NCBI GenBank assembly: GCA_964351365.1
Contig: CAYGNP010000008.1
Location: 1 to 64,000 of the forward strand
Direction of reading: 5' to 3'
Origin: UBA1672 sp964351365
GTDB lineage: Bacteria > Pseudomonadota > Alphaproteobacteria > Micavibrionales > Micavibrionaceae
DNA length: 64,000 nt
Shown here in pieces: positions 32,709 to 41,953 of this stretch (within the stretch, counting starts at the first letter, position 1; every line of letters begins with the position of its first letter). Made by a program: the position numbers and the translations under genes. A model generated the notes under the pieces. That model did no database searches. It was not told the DNA's origin and saw nothing but the letters and a program-made list of their open reading frames with translations.

Positions 32709-34865
32709 TTAAGCTTCTTTTTGTTGCTTTTCATCGTCATTTTCTTCGATCAACTCGCCTGTTTCCTGATTGACGCGCTTCATCGAGAGTTTGACTTTGC
32801 CGCGGTCGTCAATACCAGTGAGGAGCACTTTGACTTCGTCGCCTTCGTTGATGACATCAGTTGTTTTGGCAACGCGGTGATCGGCGAGCTCGGAGATATG
32901 CACGAGGCCGTCTTTAGCGCCCATGAAGTTCACAAATGCACCAAAATCAACGCATTTCACAACTTTACCTGTGTAGATTGCGCCAACTTCGGGTTCGTCA
33001 GTGATGTTTTTAATCATACGGAGCGCTTTTTCAATTGCCTCTGCATTTGTTGCGGCCACTTTGACTGTACCATCATCTTCGATGTCGATTTTTGTTTCGC
33101 TCAATTCGATGATTTCACGAATGACTTTACCGCCTGTACCGATGACTTCGCGGATTTTGTCGGTCGGGATTTTAATGGATACAATTTGCGGAGCATTTGC
33201 GTTTAGCTCGCCACGTGCCTCAGTCAAGGCTTTTGCCATTTCACCGAGAATATGGATACGGCCATCTTTGGCTTGCGCAAGCGCTACTTCCATAATTTCC
33301 TTTGTGATGGATGTAATTTTGATATCCATCTGAAGGGCGGTGATGCCGTTTTGCGTACCAGCTACTTTGAAGTCCATGTCGCCAAGGTGATCTTCATCAC
33401 CAAGAATGTCAGAAAGAACGGCAAATTTTTCACCCTCTTTAATGAGGCCCATCGCGATACCAGCTACAGGAGCTTTCAGCGGAACACCTGCATCCATTAA
33501 TGCGAGAGATGTACCACAAACAGTTGCCATGGATGATGAGCCGTTTGACTCTGTTATTTCAGAGACTGAGCGCATTGTGTACGGGAAGTCTTCTGCATTT
33601 GGAAGCAGAGGGTGGATTGCGCGCCATGCGAGCTTACCATGACCGATTTCGCGGCGACCGGGCGGGCCCATGCGACCTGCTTCACCAACCGAGTAGGGCG
33701 GGAAGTTGTAGTGCAAGAGGAAGCGCTCTTTATATTCGCCTTCCAGTGTATCCATGATTTGCTCGTCCTGACCAGTTCCGAGTGTTGCAACAACAAGCGC
33801 CTGCGTTTCACCGCGTGTGAACAGGCAAGAGCCGTGTGTGCGAGAGAGAACACCAACCTCAGCAACAATTGGGCGGACCGTTTTTGTGTCGCGCTCGTCG
33901 ATGCGTTTGCCGGTTTTCAGGATTGATCCGCGCACGATATCGGCCTCAAGGGATTTGAATTTTGAAGTGATGATGCTCGCATCAATGCCGTTTTCGGCAT
34001 CAGTGAACTCTTCAATTGCGGCTTTACGGGCTTCGCTGACGGCGGTCTGGCGCTGCATTTTATCAGTCAGGCCATAGGCTTTTTCAACGTCTTTGGCATA
34101 TTTCTTTTTCAAGCTGTCTGCCATTTTTGTAATGTGTTCCGGTGTTTCAGGAATATCCCACATATCCTTTGCGCACATTTCAGCAAGGTCGATAATACCT
34201 TTGATGACGCTTTGGTAGGCTTCGTGACCTGCTGTGACCGCGCCGAGCATGATATCCTCGGACAGCTCGTTGGCTTCTGATTCAACCATCAGAACGCCTT
34301 CGATTGTTCCTGCAACGACAAGGTCAAGATCCGTGTCTTTTACTTCATACATTGGCGGGTTGATAATGTATTGTCCGTCTTTGTAGGAGACGCGCGCTCC
34401 GGCAATCGGGCCCATGAAAGGGATTCCAGAAATCGTTAGTGCGGCCGAACAGCCAATCATTGCAATCATATCAGGATCATTTTCAAGGTCGTGCGATACG
34501 ACGGTGGCAACGATTTGTACTTCGTTTAAGAATCCCTTTGGGAAAAGAGGACGGATTGGGCGGTCGATCAAACGGGATGTAAGTGTTTCCTTCTCGCTTG
34601 GGCGGGCTTCGCGTTTAAAAAAGCCACCTGGTATTTTACCGGCAGCGTATGTTTTCTCCTGGTAATGAACGGAGAGGGGGAAGAAATCCTGGCCGTCTTT
34701 GATTGATTTTGCGCCTGTTACAGCACANNNNNNNNNNGCACACAGTACCGATGTTTCACCAATTGTTGCAAGAACAGCGCCGTCGGCTTGGCGGGCAATT
34801 TTACCTGTTTCAAGCGTTAGGGTTTTTCCTGCAAAATCAATTTCTTTTTTGTAAACTTTAAACAT
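32709..34865 (-). CDS. pnp: Polyribonucleotide nucleotidyltransferase (PNPase)
   Basis: About 713 residues after removing the assembly gap. 3'-to-5' phosphorolytic exonuclease and degradosome component. Two RNase PH domains (GQDFFPLSVHYQEKTYAAGK; FLLHYNFPPYSVGEAGRMG), KH domain (IREVIGTGGKVIREI) and S1 domain (VGAIYTGKVVKCVDFGAFV). I set the start at ATG 34865 (MFKVYKKEIDF) because AAAGGA precedes it; the longer open frame to 35009 has no homology. Ten N interrupt it at 34728-34737, but the frame is kept. Confidence 0.97.
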   Translation of the reverse strand: MFKVYKKEIDFAGKTLTLETGKIARQADGAVLATIGETSVLCXXXXCAVTGAKSIKDGQDFFPLSVHYQEKTYAAGKIPGGFFKREARPSEKETLTSRLIDRPIRPLFPKGFLNEVQIVATVVSHDLENDPDMIAMIGCSAALTISGIPFMGPIAGARVSYKDGQYIINPPMYEVKDTDLDLVVAGTIEGVLMVESEANELSEDIMLGAVTAGHEAYQSVIKGIIDLAEMCAKDMWDIPETPEHITKMADSLKKKYAKDVEKAYGLTDKMQRQTAVSEARKAAIEEFTDAENGIDASIITSKFKSLEADIVRGSILKTGKRIDERDTKTVRPIVAEVGVLSRTHGSCLFTRGETQALVVATLGTGQDEQIMDTLEGEYKERFLLHYNFPPYSVGEAGRMGPPGRREIGHGKLAWRAIHPLLPNAEDFPYTMRSVSEITESNGSSSMATVCGTSLALMDAGVPLKAPVAGIAMGLIKEGEKFAVLSDILGDEDHLGDMDFKVAGTQNGITALQMDIKITSITKEIMEVALAQAKDGRIHILGEMAKALTEARGELNANAPQIVSIKIPTDKIREVIGTGGKVIREIIELSETKIDIEDDGTVKVAATNAEAIEKALRMIKNITDEPEVGAIYTGKVVKCVDFGAFVNFMGAKDGLVHISELADHRVAKTTDVINEGDEVKVLLTGIDDRGKVKLSMKRVNQETGELIEENDDEKQQKEA
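34728..34737. other. Assembly gap of ten N inside pnp
   Basis: Both flanks carry the same five bases on the minus strand (TGTGC before, TGTGC after). Collapsing the gap and one copy removes 15 bases and gives SVLCAVTGAK, the exact length of the family here. The gap is therefore probably an artefact with no missing sequence. Confidence 0.85.
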
Positions 34866-35105
34866 TCTATGTTTTTTCCTTTTAAATGTTAATGCGCCAT
34901 TCCGATACGGTTTTCCCATATATGAATCAAAAATTCCCAAGACCAGTATGATCTTCAGAATGGCATGGTTATGTGTTTGGAAATCTGCGGGGTGGACGGC
35001 AAAAAACAAAAAATTTGCGCTTTACGGTCGACCTCACGTCTTTCCTCTTTTCAATAGTTAATGCTTATGCCATTATTTGGGAGTAATGTAAAGGATGTTT
35101 CAATA

Positions 35106-35450
35106 ATGATGCGCTTATGCATGTTGATATTGCTTGTTGTTTCCTCTGCGGTCGGGTTTGTTCAGGCAAAGTCTCTGACTACGGAAGATCGTGGACGCAT
35201 CACGGTTATTATTCCCTCTGATGATATGCTGACTTGTAGAAGTAAAAGAGATTGCAAGGTTGTGCGCGCAGATTGTAATTTTTGCTGTGAAGTTACGGCT
35301 ATTAACGCAAAGTATGAAGACTTTTTTGAAAGCGAAAAAGAAGAGGTTTGTCAGGGAAATGCTCCGAGCATGGTGTGCTCTTGCCCCTCTGTTAAATGGG
35401 ATGTGGATTGTATTGATGAAATTTGTGCTGTTGTAAGGGGCGGGCAATGA
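35106..35450 (+). CDS. Small secreted cysteine-rich protein
   Basis: 114 residues from ATG 35106, with a signal peptide ending VQA. The mature part holds nine cysteines (TCRSKRDC, ADCNFCC, VCQG, VCSCP, DCIDEIC), so it is probably a disulfide-bonded periplasmic protein. AAGGA lies 10 bases upstream. Its TGA overlaps the gpmA ATG. No family recognised. The 34866-35105 gap between it and divergent pnp shows no feature I can name. Confidence 0.65.
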   Translation: MMRLCMLILLVVSSAVGFVQAKSLTTEDRGRITVIIPSDDMLTCRSKRDCKVVRADCNFCCEVTAINAKYEDFFESEKEEVCQGNAPSMVCSCPSVKWDVDCIDEICAVVRGGQ

Positions 35451-36067
35451 ATTATCTTGTGTTACTGCGTCACGGCCAATCTGAATGGAATTTGGCGAAT
35501 AAATTTACAGGTTTTCACGATGTCGATTTAACATCTGAGGGGGAGGCCGAGGCCAAGCAGGCAGGGCGGTTGCTCAAGGGTACAGGCATTCGCTTTGATC
35601 ACGTGTTTAGCTCTACGCAAATCCGGGCGAACCGCACGGCAGAGATTGCCTTGAATGAAGCCGGGCAGGGGAATTTGTTCGCCTCTATGGTGCGGCATCC
35701 GCATCTTCGTGAGCGGGATTACGGCGATCTAACGGGTTTGAATAAGGATGAAACGCGCGAAAAATATGGGGCGGAGCAGGTGCATATCTGGCGGCGCTCC
35801 TATGATACGGCTCCTCCGGGGGGGGAGTGTTTGCAAGACGTTGTTGAAAATCGTGTACGTCCGTATTTTGATGAAAATATCCGGCCTTTGCTGGAAAAGG
35901 GTCAGAATGTTTTGATTGCCGCGCACGGTAATTCTTTGCGTGCAGCGCTCATTATTCTTGGGGTGGAAACACCTGATACGATTAATGAAGCGGAAATGCC
36001 CACGGGAAAACCGCTGGTGTTTGAGATGGAAAATGGTGCAATTACCGAGCGTTATTTTTTGGAGTAA
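35447..36067 (+). CDS. gpmA: 2,3-bisphosphoglycerate-dependent phosphoglycerate mutase
   Basis: 206 residues from ATG 35447. Interconverts 3- and 2-phosphoglycerate through a phosphohistidine. LLRHGQSEWNLANKFTGFHD holds the nucleophile His; RERDYGDLTGLNKDE and VLIAAHGNSLRAA carry the other active-site residues. Short alphaproteobacterial form (E. coli about 250). It sits on the opposite strand between rpsO and pnp, which are usually adjacent. Confidence 0.95.
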   Translation: MNYLVLLRHGQSEWNLANKFTGFHDVDLTSEGEAEAKQAGRLLKGTGIRFDHVFSSTQIRANRTAEIALNEAGQGNLFASMVRHPHLRERDYGDLTGLNKDETREKYGAEQVHIWRRSYDTAPPGGECLQDVVENRVRPYFDENIRPLLEKGQNVLIAAHGNSLRAALIILGVETPDTINEAEMPTGKPLVFEMENGAITERYFLE

Positions 36068-36092
36068 AAAAGCCGCCGGGAGGCGACTTTTT
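36066..36092. terminator. Bidirectional terminator between gpmA and rpsO
   Basis: AAAAGCCGCC (36068-36077) pairs with GGCGACTTTT (36082-36091), one G-U type mismatch, 4-base loop; A run before, T run after. Serves gpmA on the plus strand and rpsO on the minus strand. Confidence 0.8.
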
Positions 36093-36115
36093 CTGAATTC
36101 CTAAGTTTGTTTTTT

Positions 36116-36388
36116 TTAGCGGCGTATGCCGAGAGATTCAATCAATTTAAGGTATCTTGCTTCGTCAACACGCTTGAGGTAATCCAGCAATTTACGACGC
36201 TTGGCAACCATGGACAGAAGACCACGGCGGCTGTGGAAATCTTTTTTGTGCACACCCATGTGCTCAGACAGTTCTTCGATGCGGGCTGTCAGGACGGCAA
36301 CTTGCACTTCCGGGGATCCCGTATCTTCTTTGTTTGTGGCGTATTTTTTAATAACTTCAGCTTTTTTTTCTGCATTCATCGACATCAT
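36116..36388 (-). CDS. rpsO: 30S ribosomal protein S15
   Basis: 90 residues (89 if ATG 36385 is used, which suits the AAAGGA site better). Signatures KEDTGSPEVQVAVLTARIEE, HKKDFHSRRGLLSMVAKRR and LLDYLKRVDEARYLKLIESL are typical. Binds 16S rRNA early in 30S assembly. Lies 12 bases after truB. Confidence 0.97.
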   Translation of the reverse strand: MMSMNAEKKAEVIKKYATNKEDTGSPEVQVAVLTARIEELSEHMGVHKKDFHSRRGLLSMVAKRRKLLDYLKRVDEARYLKLIESLGIRR

Positions 36389-36400
36389 TTTTTCCTTTGT

Positions 36401-37339
36401 TTAAATGTTAAAAACGCGGACGGGTTTTATTCCTGCGCGTTCCTGCTCCACGAGGGCGACAGGATTGCCTTGAAACATGACCAAAGCGGTTTGGCTTTCT
36501 TTTTTCCCTAGCCCAACGTCTATAAGGCGCTGGAAATCAGGTTTTGAGATAAAGCTTAATGCTCGTCCATTGCGTAAGTCTGCTGTTTCTTGTGCGTTTA
36601 AAACCAGAGCCGGGATATCGTCCAGCACAGTTTCAAGCGGCAGCAGGCTCTCGCTTTGTGCGGTTTTATAGCCCTGCTCTTCGAGTTTGTCCAGAGAAAT
36701 CGCGCTTTGGGCCTTGAAATTGCCGACGCGGGTGCGCCTTAGGGCGCTTATATAGCCACAACAGCCCAGGATTTCACCCATATCACGGGCAATGGAGCGC
36801 ACATAGGTGCCCTTGCCGCAGGTGAGTGTAAAGGTGGCCGAATTCTCACTAAAGGTCAGTAATTCAAGGCTTTCAATGGTGATTTGGCGAGTTTTTAGCT
36901 CAATTTTCTGTCCATAGCGGGCGAGGTCATAGGCGCGCTGGCCGTCTACTTTCAGGGCAGAGAATTGCGGGGGTAATTGCTCAATTGTGCCGATAAAGCG
37001 GGGGATGAGGGCTTCAATGTCGCTTTGCTCGGGGCGTAGGTCTGATTGAGCGATAATGTCGCCTTCGGCATCATCTGTTGTGCGTTGCTCGCCCCAAGAT
37101 ACGGTAAACTCGTAAGCTTTATCTGCATCTTGTGCGAAGGGTATGGTTTTTGTCGCTTCGCCGAGTGCAATGGGCAGGATGCCGCTGGCGAGAGGGTCGA
37201 GGGTTCCGGCATGGCCCACTTTCTGGGCGTTCAGCGCGCGCCTTACCTTACCAACGGCCTGTGTGGAGGTCATGCCTAGCGGTTTATCCAGATTGATCCA
37301 TCCGGAGACGGGATCGCCTTTTTTATTGCGCCGGCCCAT
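36401..37339 (-). CDS. truB: tRNA pseudouridine-55 synthase
   Basis: 312 residues. Makes Psi55 in the T-loop of all tRNAs. GWINLDKPLGMTSTQAVGKV, catalytic Asp in GHAGTLDPLASGILPIALG, RTDDAEGDI, and GTYVRSIARDMGE are the family blocks. Starts 2 bases after rbfA. Confidence 0.97.
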   Translation of the reverse strand: MGRRNKKGDPVSGWINLDKPLGMTSTQAVGKVRRALNAQKVGHAGTLDPLASGILPIALGEATKTIPFAQDADKAYEFTVSWGEQRTTDDAEGDIIAQSDLRPEQSDIEALIPRFIGTIEQLPPQFSALKVDGQRAYDLARYGQKIELKTRQITIESLELLTFSENSATFTLTCGKGTYVRSIARDMGEILGCCGYISALRRTRVGNFKAQSAISLDKLEEQGYKTAQSESLLPLETVLDDIPALVLNAQETADLRNGRALSFISKPDFQRLIDVGLGKKESQTALVMFQGNPVALVEQERAGIKPVRVFNI

Positions 37340-37341
37340 AT

Positions 37342-37734
37342 TTATTCGCTTTCGGGTTTGCGGACATCACGCAGCAGGTTTTCGATATGCTGCGCTTCAT
37401 CAAAAGACGTATCGGTTACAAATTTCACGCGCGGGGTGAATTTCAGCTTTGTGTTGCCGGCGATGGCTTTTTGAAAAATATGGGCTTGTTCGTTGAGCGC
37501 GGTGATGAGCTCCTCTATTTCCTCACCGTTGATGGACATGACATAGGCGCGGGCGTGGCGCAGATCGGGCGAGGGGCGAACTTCTGAGACTATAAGAGTG
37601 TTGGATTTATTCAGCAAAAGGGTGTTATCGAAATGGCCACGCTGAAGCGTTTCCGATATGATATGGCGCAGCTGTTCCCCGACGCGTCTTTGCCTTTGCG
37701 ATGGTTCTGCGTTTTTGCTGCGGTGATGTTTCAT
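37342..37734 (-). CDS. rbfA: Ribosome-binding factor A
   Basis: 130 residues, KH-fold protein for 30S maturation. RQRRVGEQLRHIISETLQRG and SPDLRHARAYVM are typical, with the FTPRVKFVTDTSFDEAQHIE end. Standard position between infB and truB. Confidence 0.95.
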   Translation of the reverse strand: MKHHRSKNAEPSQRQRRVGEQLRHIISETLQRGHFDNTLLLNKSNTLIVSEVRPSPDLRHARAYVMSINGEEIEELITALNEQAHIFQKAIAGNTKLKFTPRVKFVTDTSFDEAQHIENLLRDVRKPESE

Positions 37735-37749
37735 TTGAATGACTTTTAA

Positions 37750-40206
37750 TTATTCAACGACACGGTCAACCTGGATGATTTCAAAACATTCAATAACGTC
37801 ACCTTCTTTGATGTCGTCATAGTTTTCGAATGCCATACCACATTCCTGACCTTCTTTAACGTCTTTGACTTCTTCCTGGAAGCGTTTAAGTGTTTTGAGC
37901 ATCCCTTCATGGATAACCACATCATCACGGAGCAAGCGCACTTTAGAGCCGCGCTTGACACTGCCTTCAATAACCTCACAGCCTGCAACTTTACCGACTT
38001 TGGTGATATTAAAGACCTGTTTGATGGCGGCTTGACCAATATAATCTTCGCGCATTGTTGGGCTCAACATTCCGGTCATGATGGCTTTGACGTCATCGAT
38101 AACGTTGTAAATGATATTATAGTAGCGAATATCGACATTTTCATTTTCAGAAAGTTCGCGTGCCTGTCTGTTCGCACGGACATTAAAGCCGATAATCAGA
38201 GCGCTGGAAGCTCTTGCGAGAATGACGTCGGATTCCGTGATACCGCCAACACCGGTATGCAGGACCTGGATTTCAATATCCGGGTTTTCTTTAACCATTT
38301 TTTCCAGCGATCCTGCGATGGCCTCAATGGAGCCGTTTACATCGGCGCGGATAATGACTGGAAGCTTGGTTTTTTCGCCTTCCTGGCGGCGCAGCAATAG
38401 CTGTTCCATCGTAGTACGGCCTTTAACGGCTTTGGCGGCTTGTGTTTCTTTGATTTTGCGCATGCGGTATTCTGCAATTTCGCGCGCTTTTGCCTCATCG
38501 GGTGTGACATTGAAGATATCGCCAGCCGATGGCGTAGAGTCAGCGCCAAGCACTTCCACGGGTTGGCCGGGTATGGCTTCTTTCACATGGTGACCTTTAT
38601 CGTCGATAAGTGCGCGGACTTTTCCAAAGCTTGCACCGGCAACGAAGACGTGGCCAATGCGCAAGGTGCCTTTTTGGATCAGGACAGTCGCTACAGAGCC
38701 GCGGCCTTTTTCTATTTTGGATTCTACAACAAAGCCTTGGGCGTTGCGGTTTGGATTGGCCTTAAGCTCCAGAATTTCTGATTGGAGAAGGATGGCTTCC
38801 TCGAGTTTGTCGAGATTCATTTTCTTTTTAGCTGAGATTTCAACGCATTGAACCTCTCCGCCCATTTCTTCGATGACAATTTCATGCTGGAGCAGGTCCT
38901 GCTTGACCTTTTGCGGGTTGGCGTCATGCAGGTCGATTTTGTTTACTGCAATGATGATGGGCACGTTTGCTGCCTTGGCGTGGCTAATGGCCTCTATGGT
39001 TTGCGGCATGATGGAATCGTTTGCCGCAACAACGATAACGACGATGTCGGTAACGTTTGCGCCACGGGCACGCATTTCTGTAAAGGCTGCGTGGCCGGGT
39101 GTGTCCAGAAAGGTGATTTTATCGCCAGAATTCATGGTCACCTGATAGGCGCCGATATGCTGCGTGATGCCGCCAGCCTCGCCGGAGACGACGTCAGTTG
39201 AGCGCAGCGCATCGAGCAGGGATGTTTTTCCGTGGTCAACGTGACCCATAATGGTCACAACGGGAGGGCGGGAAATGAGATCTTCTTCTTTGTCTTCCTG
39301 ATCATCCAGCCCGATTTCAACATCGGCGTCGGTGACACGTTTGACTTTATGGCCAAATTCGCTGATTACAAGTTCTGCTGTGTCGGCATCAATTATTTGT
39401 GTTCCTGTCGCCATTACGCCCATTTGCATGAGGGTTTTAATCACGTCTTTGCCCGGCTCTGCCATACGGTTGGAAAGTTCCTGCACGGTTATTGTTTCGG
39501 GCAGGATAACTTCGCGCACCGATTTTTGCTGCGGCTCGTTGAAGGGCTGGGCGGCGAGGCGTGCTTTTTCGCGGGCACGTCTTTGTGCGGCGAGGCTTGG
39601 GCCACGGTCACGTTCGAAATCGTTGTTAATAGCCTGTGTGATCGTAATGCGTCCGCCGCGGCGGTCACCTGTATTCCTTGGATTAGGCTTTGGTGCTGCC
39701 TTTTTCAATTTGTCGCGGAAGGATTCTTCTGCTTCTTTGTCTTCTTGCTCAAATGTTTTTACGCGCTTGGTATCTTCCTTGGTGGGGATTGGGATCTCAT
39801 CAGGTGATAGGCCAACTTGAGAAGTTTCGCTGGTTTTTTCTTCTTTTTTACGCTTAACTTCTTCTCGTTCGCGGCGTTCCTGTTCGGCTAAGGCTTCTTC
39901 GGCCTTTTTGTCCTCTAGGGTCATGACGCGGCGCTTAGGTAATTCTTTCTTCTTAGAATCCCCAGCCATTGCGGCCTGAAGGGCTCGCGCGCGGGCGTCT
40001 TTTTCGCTGGAGGTTAAAACTTCTTCGTTTTGAGTTGGTTGGGTTTGTGTGTTTGATTGTGTGCGCTTGCGTCTGACCTCAACGGCGACACCGCGTCCGC
40101 CGGTATTTGTTTTTGCACCACCTTTGAGGCTGAGTGTTTTACCAGACAGAGTCAGTGTTTTACCTTCGATTTTCTTTTCTTCGTTTTTTTCTTTTTTCTC
40201 AGTCAT
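37750..40206 (-). CDS. infB: Translation initiation factor IF-2
   Basis: 818 residues. Basic, charged N-terminal half (about 1-230), then IF2 N domain (ITVQELSNRMAEPGKDVIKT), the GTPase (GHVDHGKTSLLDALRST, DTPGHAAFTEMRARG, NKIDLHD) and C-terminal fMet-tRNA-binding domains (ending DVIECFEII). The N-terminal KTLTLSGKTLSLKGG is typical of alphaproteobacteria. The usual ylxR gene between nusA and infB is missing. Confidence 0.97.
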   Translation of the reverse strand: MTEKKEKNEEKKIEGKTLTLSGKTLSLKGGAKTNTGGRGVAVEVRRKRTQSNTQTQPTQNEEVLTSSEKDARARALQAAMAGDSKKKELPKRRVMTLEDKKAEEALAEQERREREEVKRKKEEKTSETSQVGLSPDEIPIPTKEDTKRVKTFEQEDKEAEESFRDKLKKAAPKPNPRNTGDRRGGRITITQAINNDFERDRGPSLAAQRRAREKARLAAQPFNEPQQKSVREVILPETITVQELSNRMAEPGKDVIKTLMQMGVMATGTQIIDADTAELVISEFGHKVKRVTDADVEIGLDDQEDKEEDLISRPPVVTIMGHVDHGKTSLLDALRSTDVVSGEAGGITQHIGAYQVTMNSGDKITFLDTPGHAAFTEMRARGANVTDIVVIVVAANDSIMPQTIEAISHAKAANVPIIIAVNKIDLHDANPQKVKQDLLQHEIVIEEMGGEVQCVEISAKKKMNLDKLEEAILLQSEILELKANPNRNAQGFVVESKIEKGRGSVATVLIQKGTLRIGHVFVAGASFGKVRALIDDKGHHVKEAIPGQPVEVLGADSTPSAGDIFNVTPDEAKAREIAEYRMRKIKETQAAKAVKGRTTMEQLLLRRQEGEKTKLPVIIRADVNGSIEAIAGSLEKMVKENPDIEIQVLHTGVGGITESDVILARASSALIIGFNVRANRQARELSENENVDIRYYNIIYNVIDDVKAIMTGMLSPTMREDYIGQAAIKQVFNITKVGKVAGCEVIEGSVKRGSKVRLLRDDVVIHEGMLKTLKRFQEEVKDVKEGQECGMAFENYDDIKEGDVIECFEIIQVDRVVE

Positions 40207-40300
40207 GTACTTGCCTAAATTTTAAGTAGGGTTAGGTATACACCTGCATAGGTTGCTATGCAAAGTGTTTGTGTAAATATTATTTTTGCAAACAAGCAGG

Positions 40301-40329
40301 AAACCTCCCGCGCATTGCGCGAGAGATTT
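40301..40329. repeat. Stable hairpin between nusA and infB
   Basis: AAACCTCCCGCGC (40301-40313) and GCGCGAGAGATTT (40317-40329) form a 13-pair stem with a 3-base loop; the two deviations become G-U pairs in minus-strand RNA. Lacks a T run, so probably a processing, attenuation or partial termination site within the 181-base gap rather than a strong terminator. Confidence 0.55.
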
Positions 40330-40387
40330 GCAATTTTAGAGTCTGTGATTACTTTGACGTACTCCAAATATTTTCCTTCCAGTTCCT

Positions 40388-41944
40388 TTATGCATCTTTT
40401 GATGCGCTTTGCTCATCATCCTGAGCGGCGGCGGCTTGGGCTGCTGCGGCATCTTCTTCTGCGAACCAGTGCTCACGGGCCTTCATGATGATTGCGTTTG
40501 CATCATAATCGGTGATCTGGTCTTTGCCGAGATATTCGACAAGCTCATCACTTGCGAGATCAGCAAGATCATCCAAGGTTTTAACGCCTTGCTCGCCAAG
40601 TTTCAGGATTTGATCCGGGCGAAGGCCTTGGGCTTTCATCAGGTCATCGGAAATTCCGAATTCATCCTGCTTTTCCTTAAGCTCTGCAGCTTTTTGTTTC
40701 AGCCAGTTCGCAGCGCGCTGTTGCAGCTCGGTTGAAATTTCCTGCTCAAAACCTTCAATCTCATTCAGTTCATCTACAGGGGTTTCAACAATTTCTTCAA
40801 CAGTTGTAAATCCTTCGGCAACAAGAAGCTGTGCGAACATGTCATCTACGTCCAGGGCTTCCATGAACAGGGTTGAGCGCGTGTTAAACTCTTCTGCACG
40901 GCGCTGTGCTTCCTGTTCTTCGGTCATGACATCAATGTCCCAGCCGGTCAGCATAGAGGCAAGGCGCACGTTTTGTCCGCGCCGGCCAATGGCAAGGCTA
41001 AGATGCTCTTCGGGGACAACGACGTCCATGCGTTTTTTGTCCTCATCCAGTACTACCTTGGAGACGGCAGCAGGCTGAAGGGCGCTGACGACGAATGTTC
41101 CCAGATCATTTGTCCATGGAATAATGTCGATTTTTTCACCGCCAAGCTCGTTGACGACTGCTTGAACACGGCTTCCGCGCATCCCGACGCAGGCACCGAC
41201 TGGGTCGATGGAGCTATCATTGGAAATAACGGAAATTTTAGCGCGGCTTCCCGGGTCGCGGGCAACAGCCTTGATTTCGATGATTCCGTCATAAATTTCC
41301 GGCACTTCCTGTGTGAACAGTTTGGCCATGAATTCCGGGTGCGAGCGTGAGAGGAAAATCTGCGGGCCGCGTGTTTCTTCACGGACTTCGTAAATAAGAG
41401 CGCGCACGCGGTCATTCACGTTTAGCGGCTCGCGCGGAATTGTTTCATCGCGGCGCAGAAGTCCCTCGGCGCGGCCTTGAATGTCGATCGTTGCATTACC
41501 ATACTCAACGCGCTTAACAATACCGTTTACGATTTCTCCCACGCGGTCTTTGAATTCTTCGTATTGACGCGCGCGCTCGGCTTCACGCACTTTTTGCATG
41601 ATGACCTGTTTCGCTGTTTGCGCGGCGATGCGTCCGAAATCCAGAGGCGGTAAATCATCAATCAGGAATTCACCTGGCTGCGCGTCAGGTTTGATGCGTT
41701 TTGCCTGATCCAGTTTGAGCTGTGAAACTTCGTTTTCAATTTCGTCGTCATTTGCGACAACTTCGCGATAGCGTTTAAGTTCAATGCTGCCGCTTTTGCG
41801 GTCGATTTGCGCTCGGATGTCCTGTTCATAGCCGTATTTGGAGCGGCCAGCCTTTTGAATGGCCTCTTCCATAGCCATGATCACGATTTCGCGATCAATG
41901 TTTTTTTCACGGGCGACTGTATCTGCAACTTGAAGCAATTCCAT
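40388..41944 (-). CDS. nusA: Transcription termination/antitermination factor NusA
   Basis: 518 residues. N-terminal RNA polymerase-binding domain (LLQVADTVAREKNIDREIVI), S1 (GEIVNGIVKRVEYGNATIDI), two KH domains (DPVGACVGMRGSRVQAVVNE; HLSLAIGRRGQNVRLASML) and acidic C-terminal repeats with helix-hairpin-helix (EIEGFEQEI, GVKTLDDLADLA). Starts 9 bases after rimP. Confidence 0.97.
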   Translation of the reverse strand: MELLQVADTVAREKNIDREIVIMAMEEAIQKAGRSKYGYEQDIRAQIDRKSGSIELKRYREVVANDDEIENEVSQLKLDQAKRIKPDAQPGEFLIDDLPPLDFGRIAAQTAKQVIMQKVREAERARQYEEFKDRVGEIVNGIVKRVEYGNATIDIQGRAEGLLRRDETIPREPLNVNDRVRALIYEVREETRGPQIFLSRSHPEFMAKLFTQEVPEIYDGIIEIKAVARDPGSRAKISVISNDSSIDPVGACVGMRGSRVQAVVNELGGEKIDIIPWTNDLGTFVVSALQPAAVSKVVLDEDKKRMDVVVPEEHLSLAIGRRGQNVRLASMLTGWDIDVMTEEQEAQRRAEEFNTRSTLFMEALDVDDMFAQLLVAEGFTTVEEIVETPVDELNEIEGFEQEISTELQQRAANWLKQKAAELKEKQDEFGISDDLMKAQGLRPDQILKLGEQGVKTLDDLADLASDELVEYLGKDQITDYDANAIIMKAREHWFAEEDAAAAQAAAAQDDEQSASKDA

Positions 41945-41953
41945 TTTTTTCTC

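Noticed and set aside
34866..35009. Longer N-terminus for pnp
   Set aside because: The frame is open to 35009 but the added residues match no PNPase, and AAAGGA marks ATG 34865.
30485..35610. GATCACGTGTTT at two places as a second parS-like site
   Set aside because: Both lie inside coding sequence (fabI, gpmA), share only the CACGTG core, and reflect similar codons.
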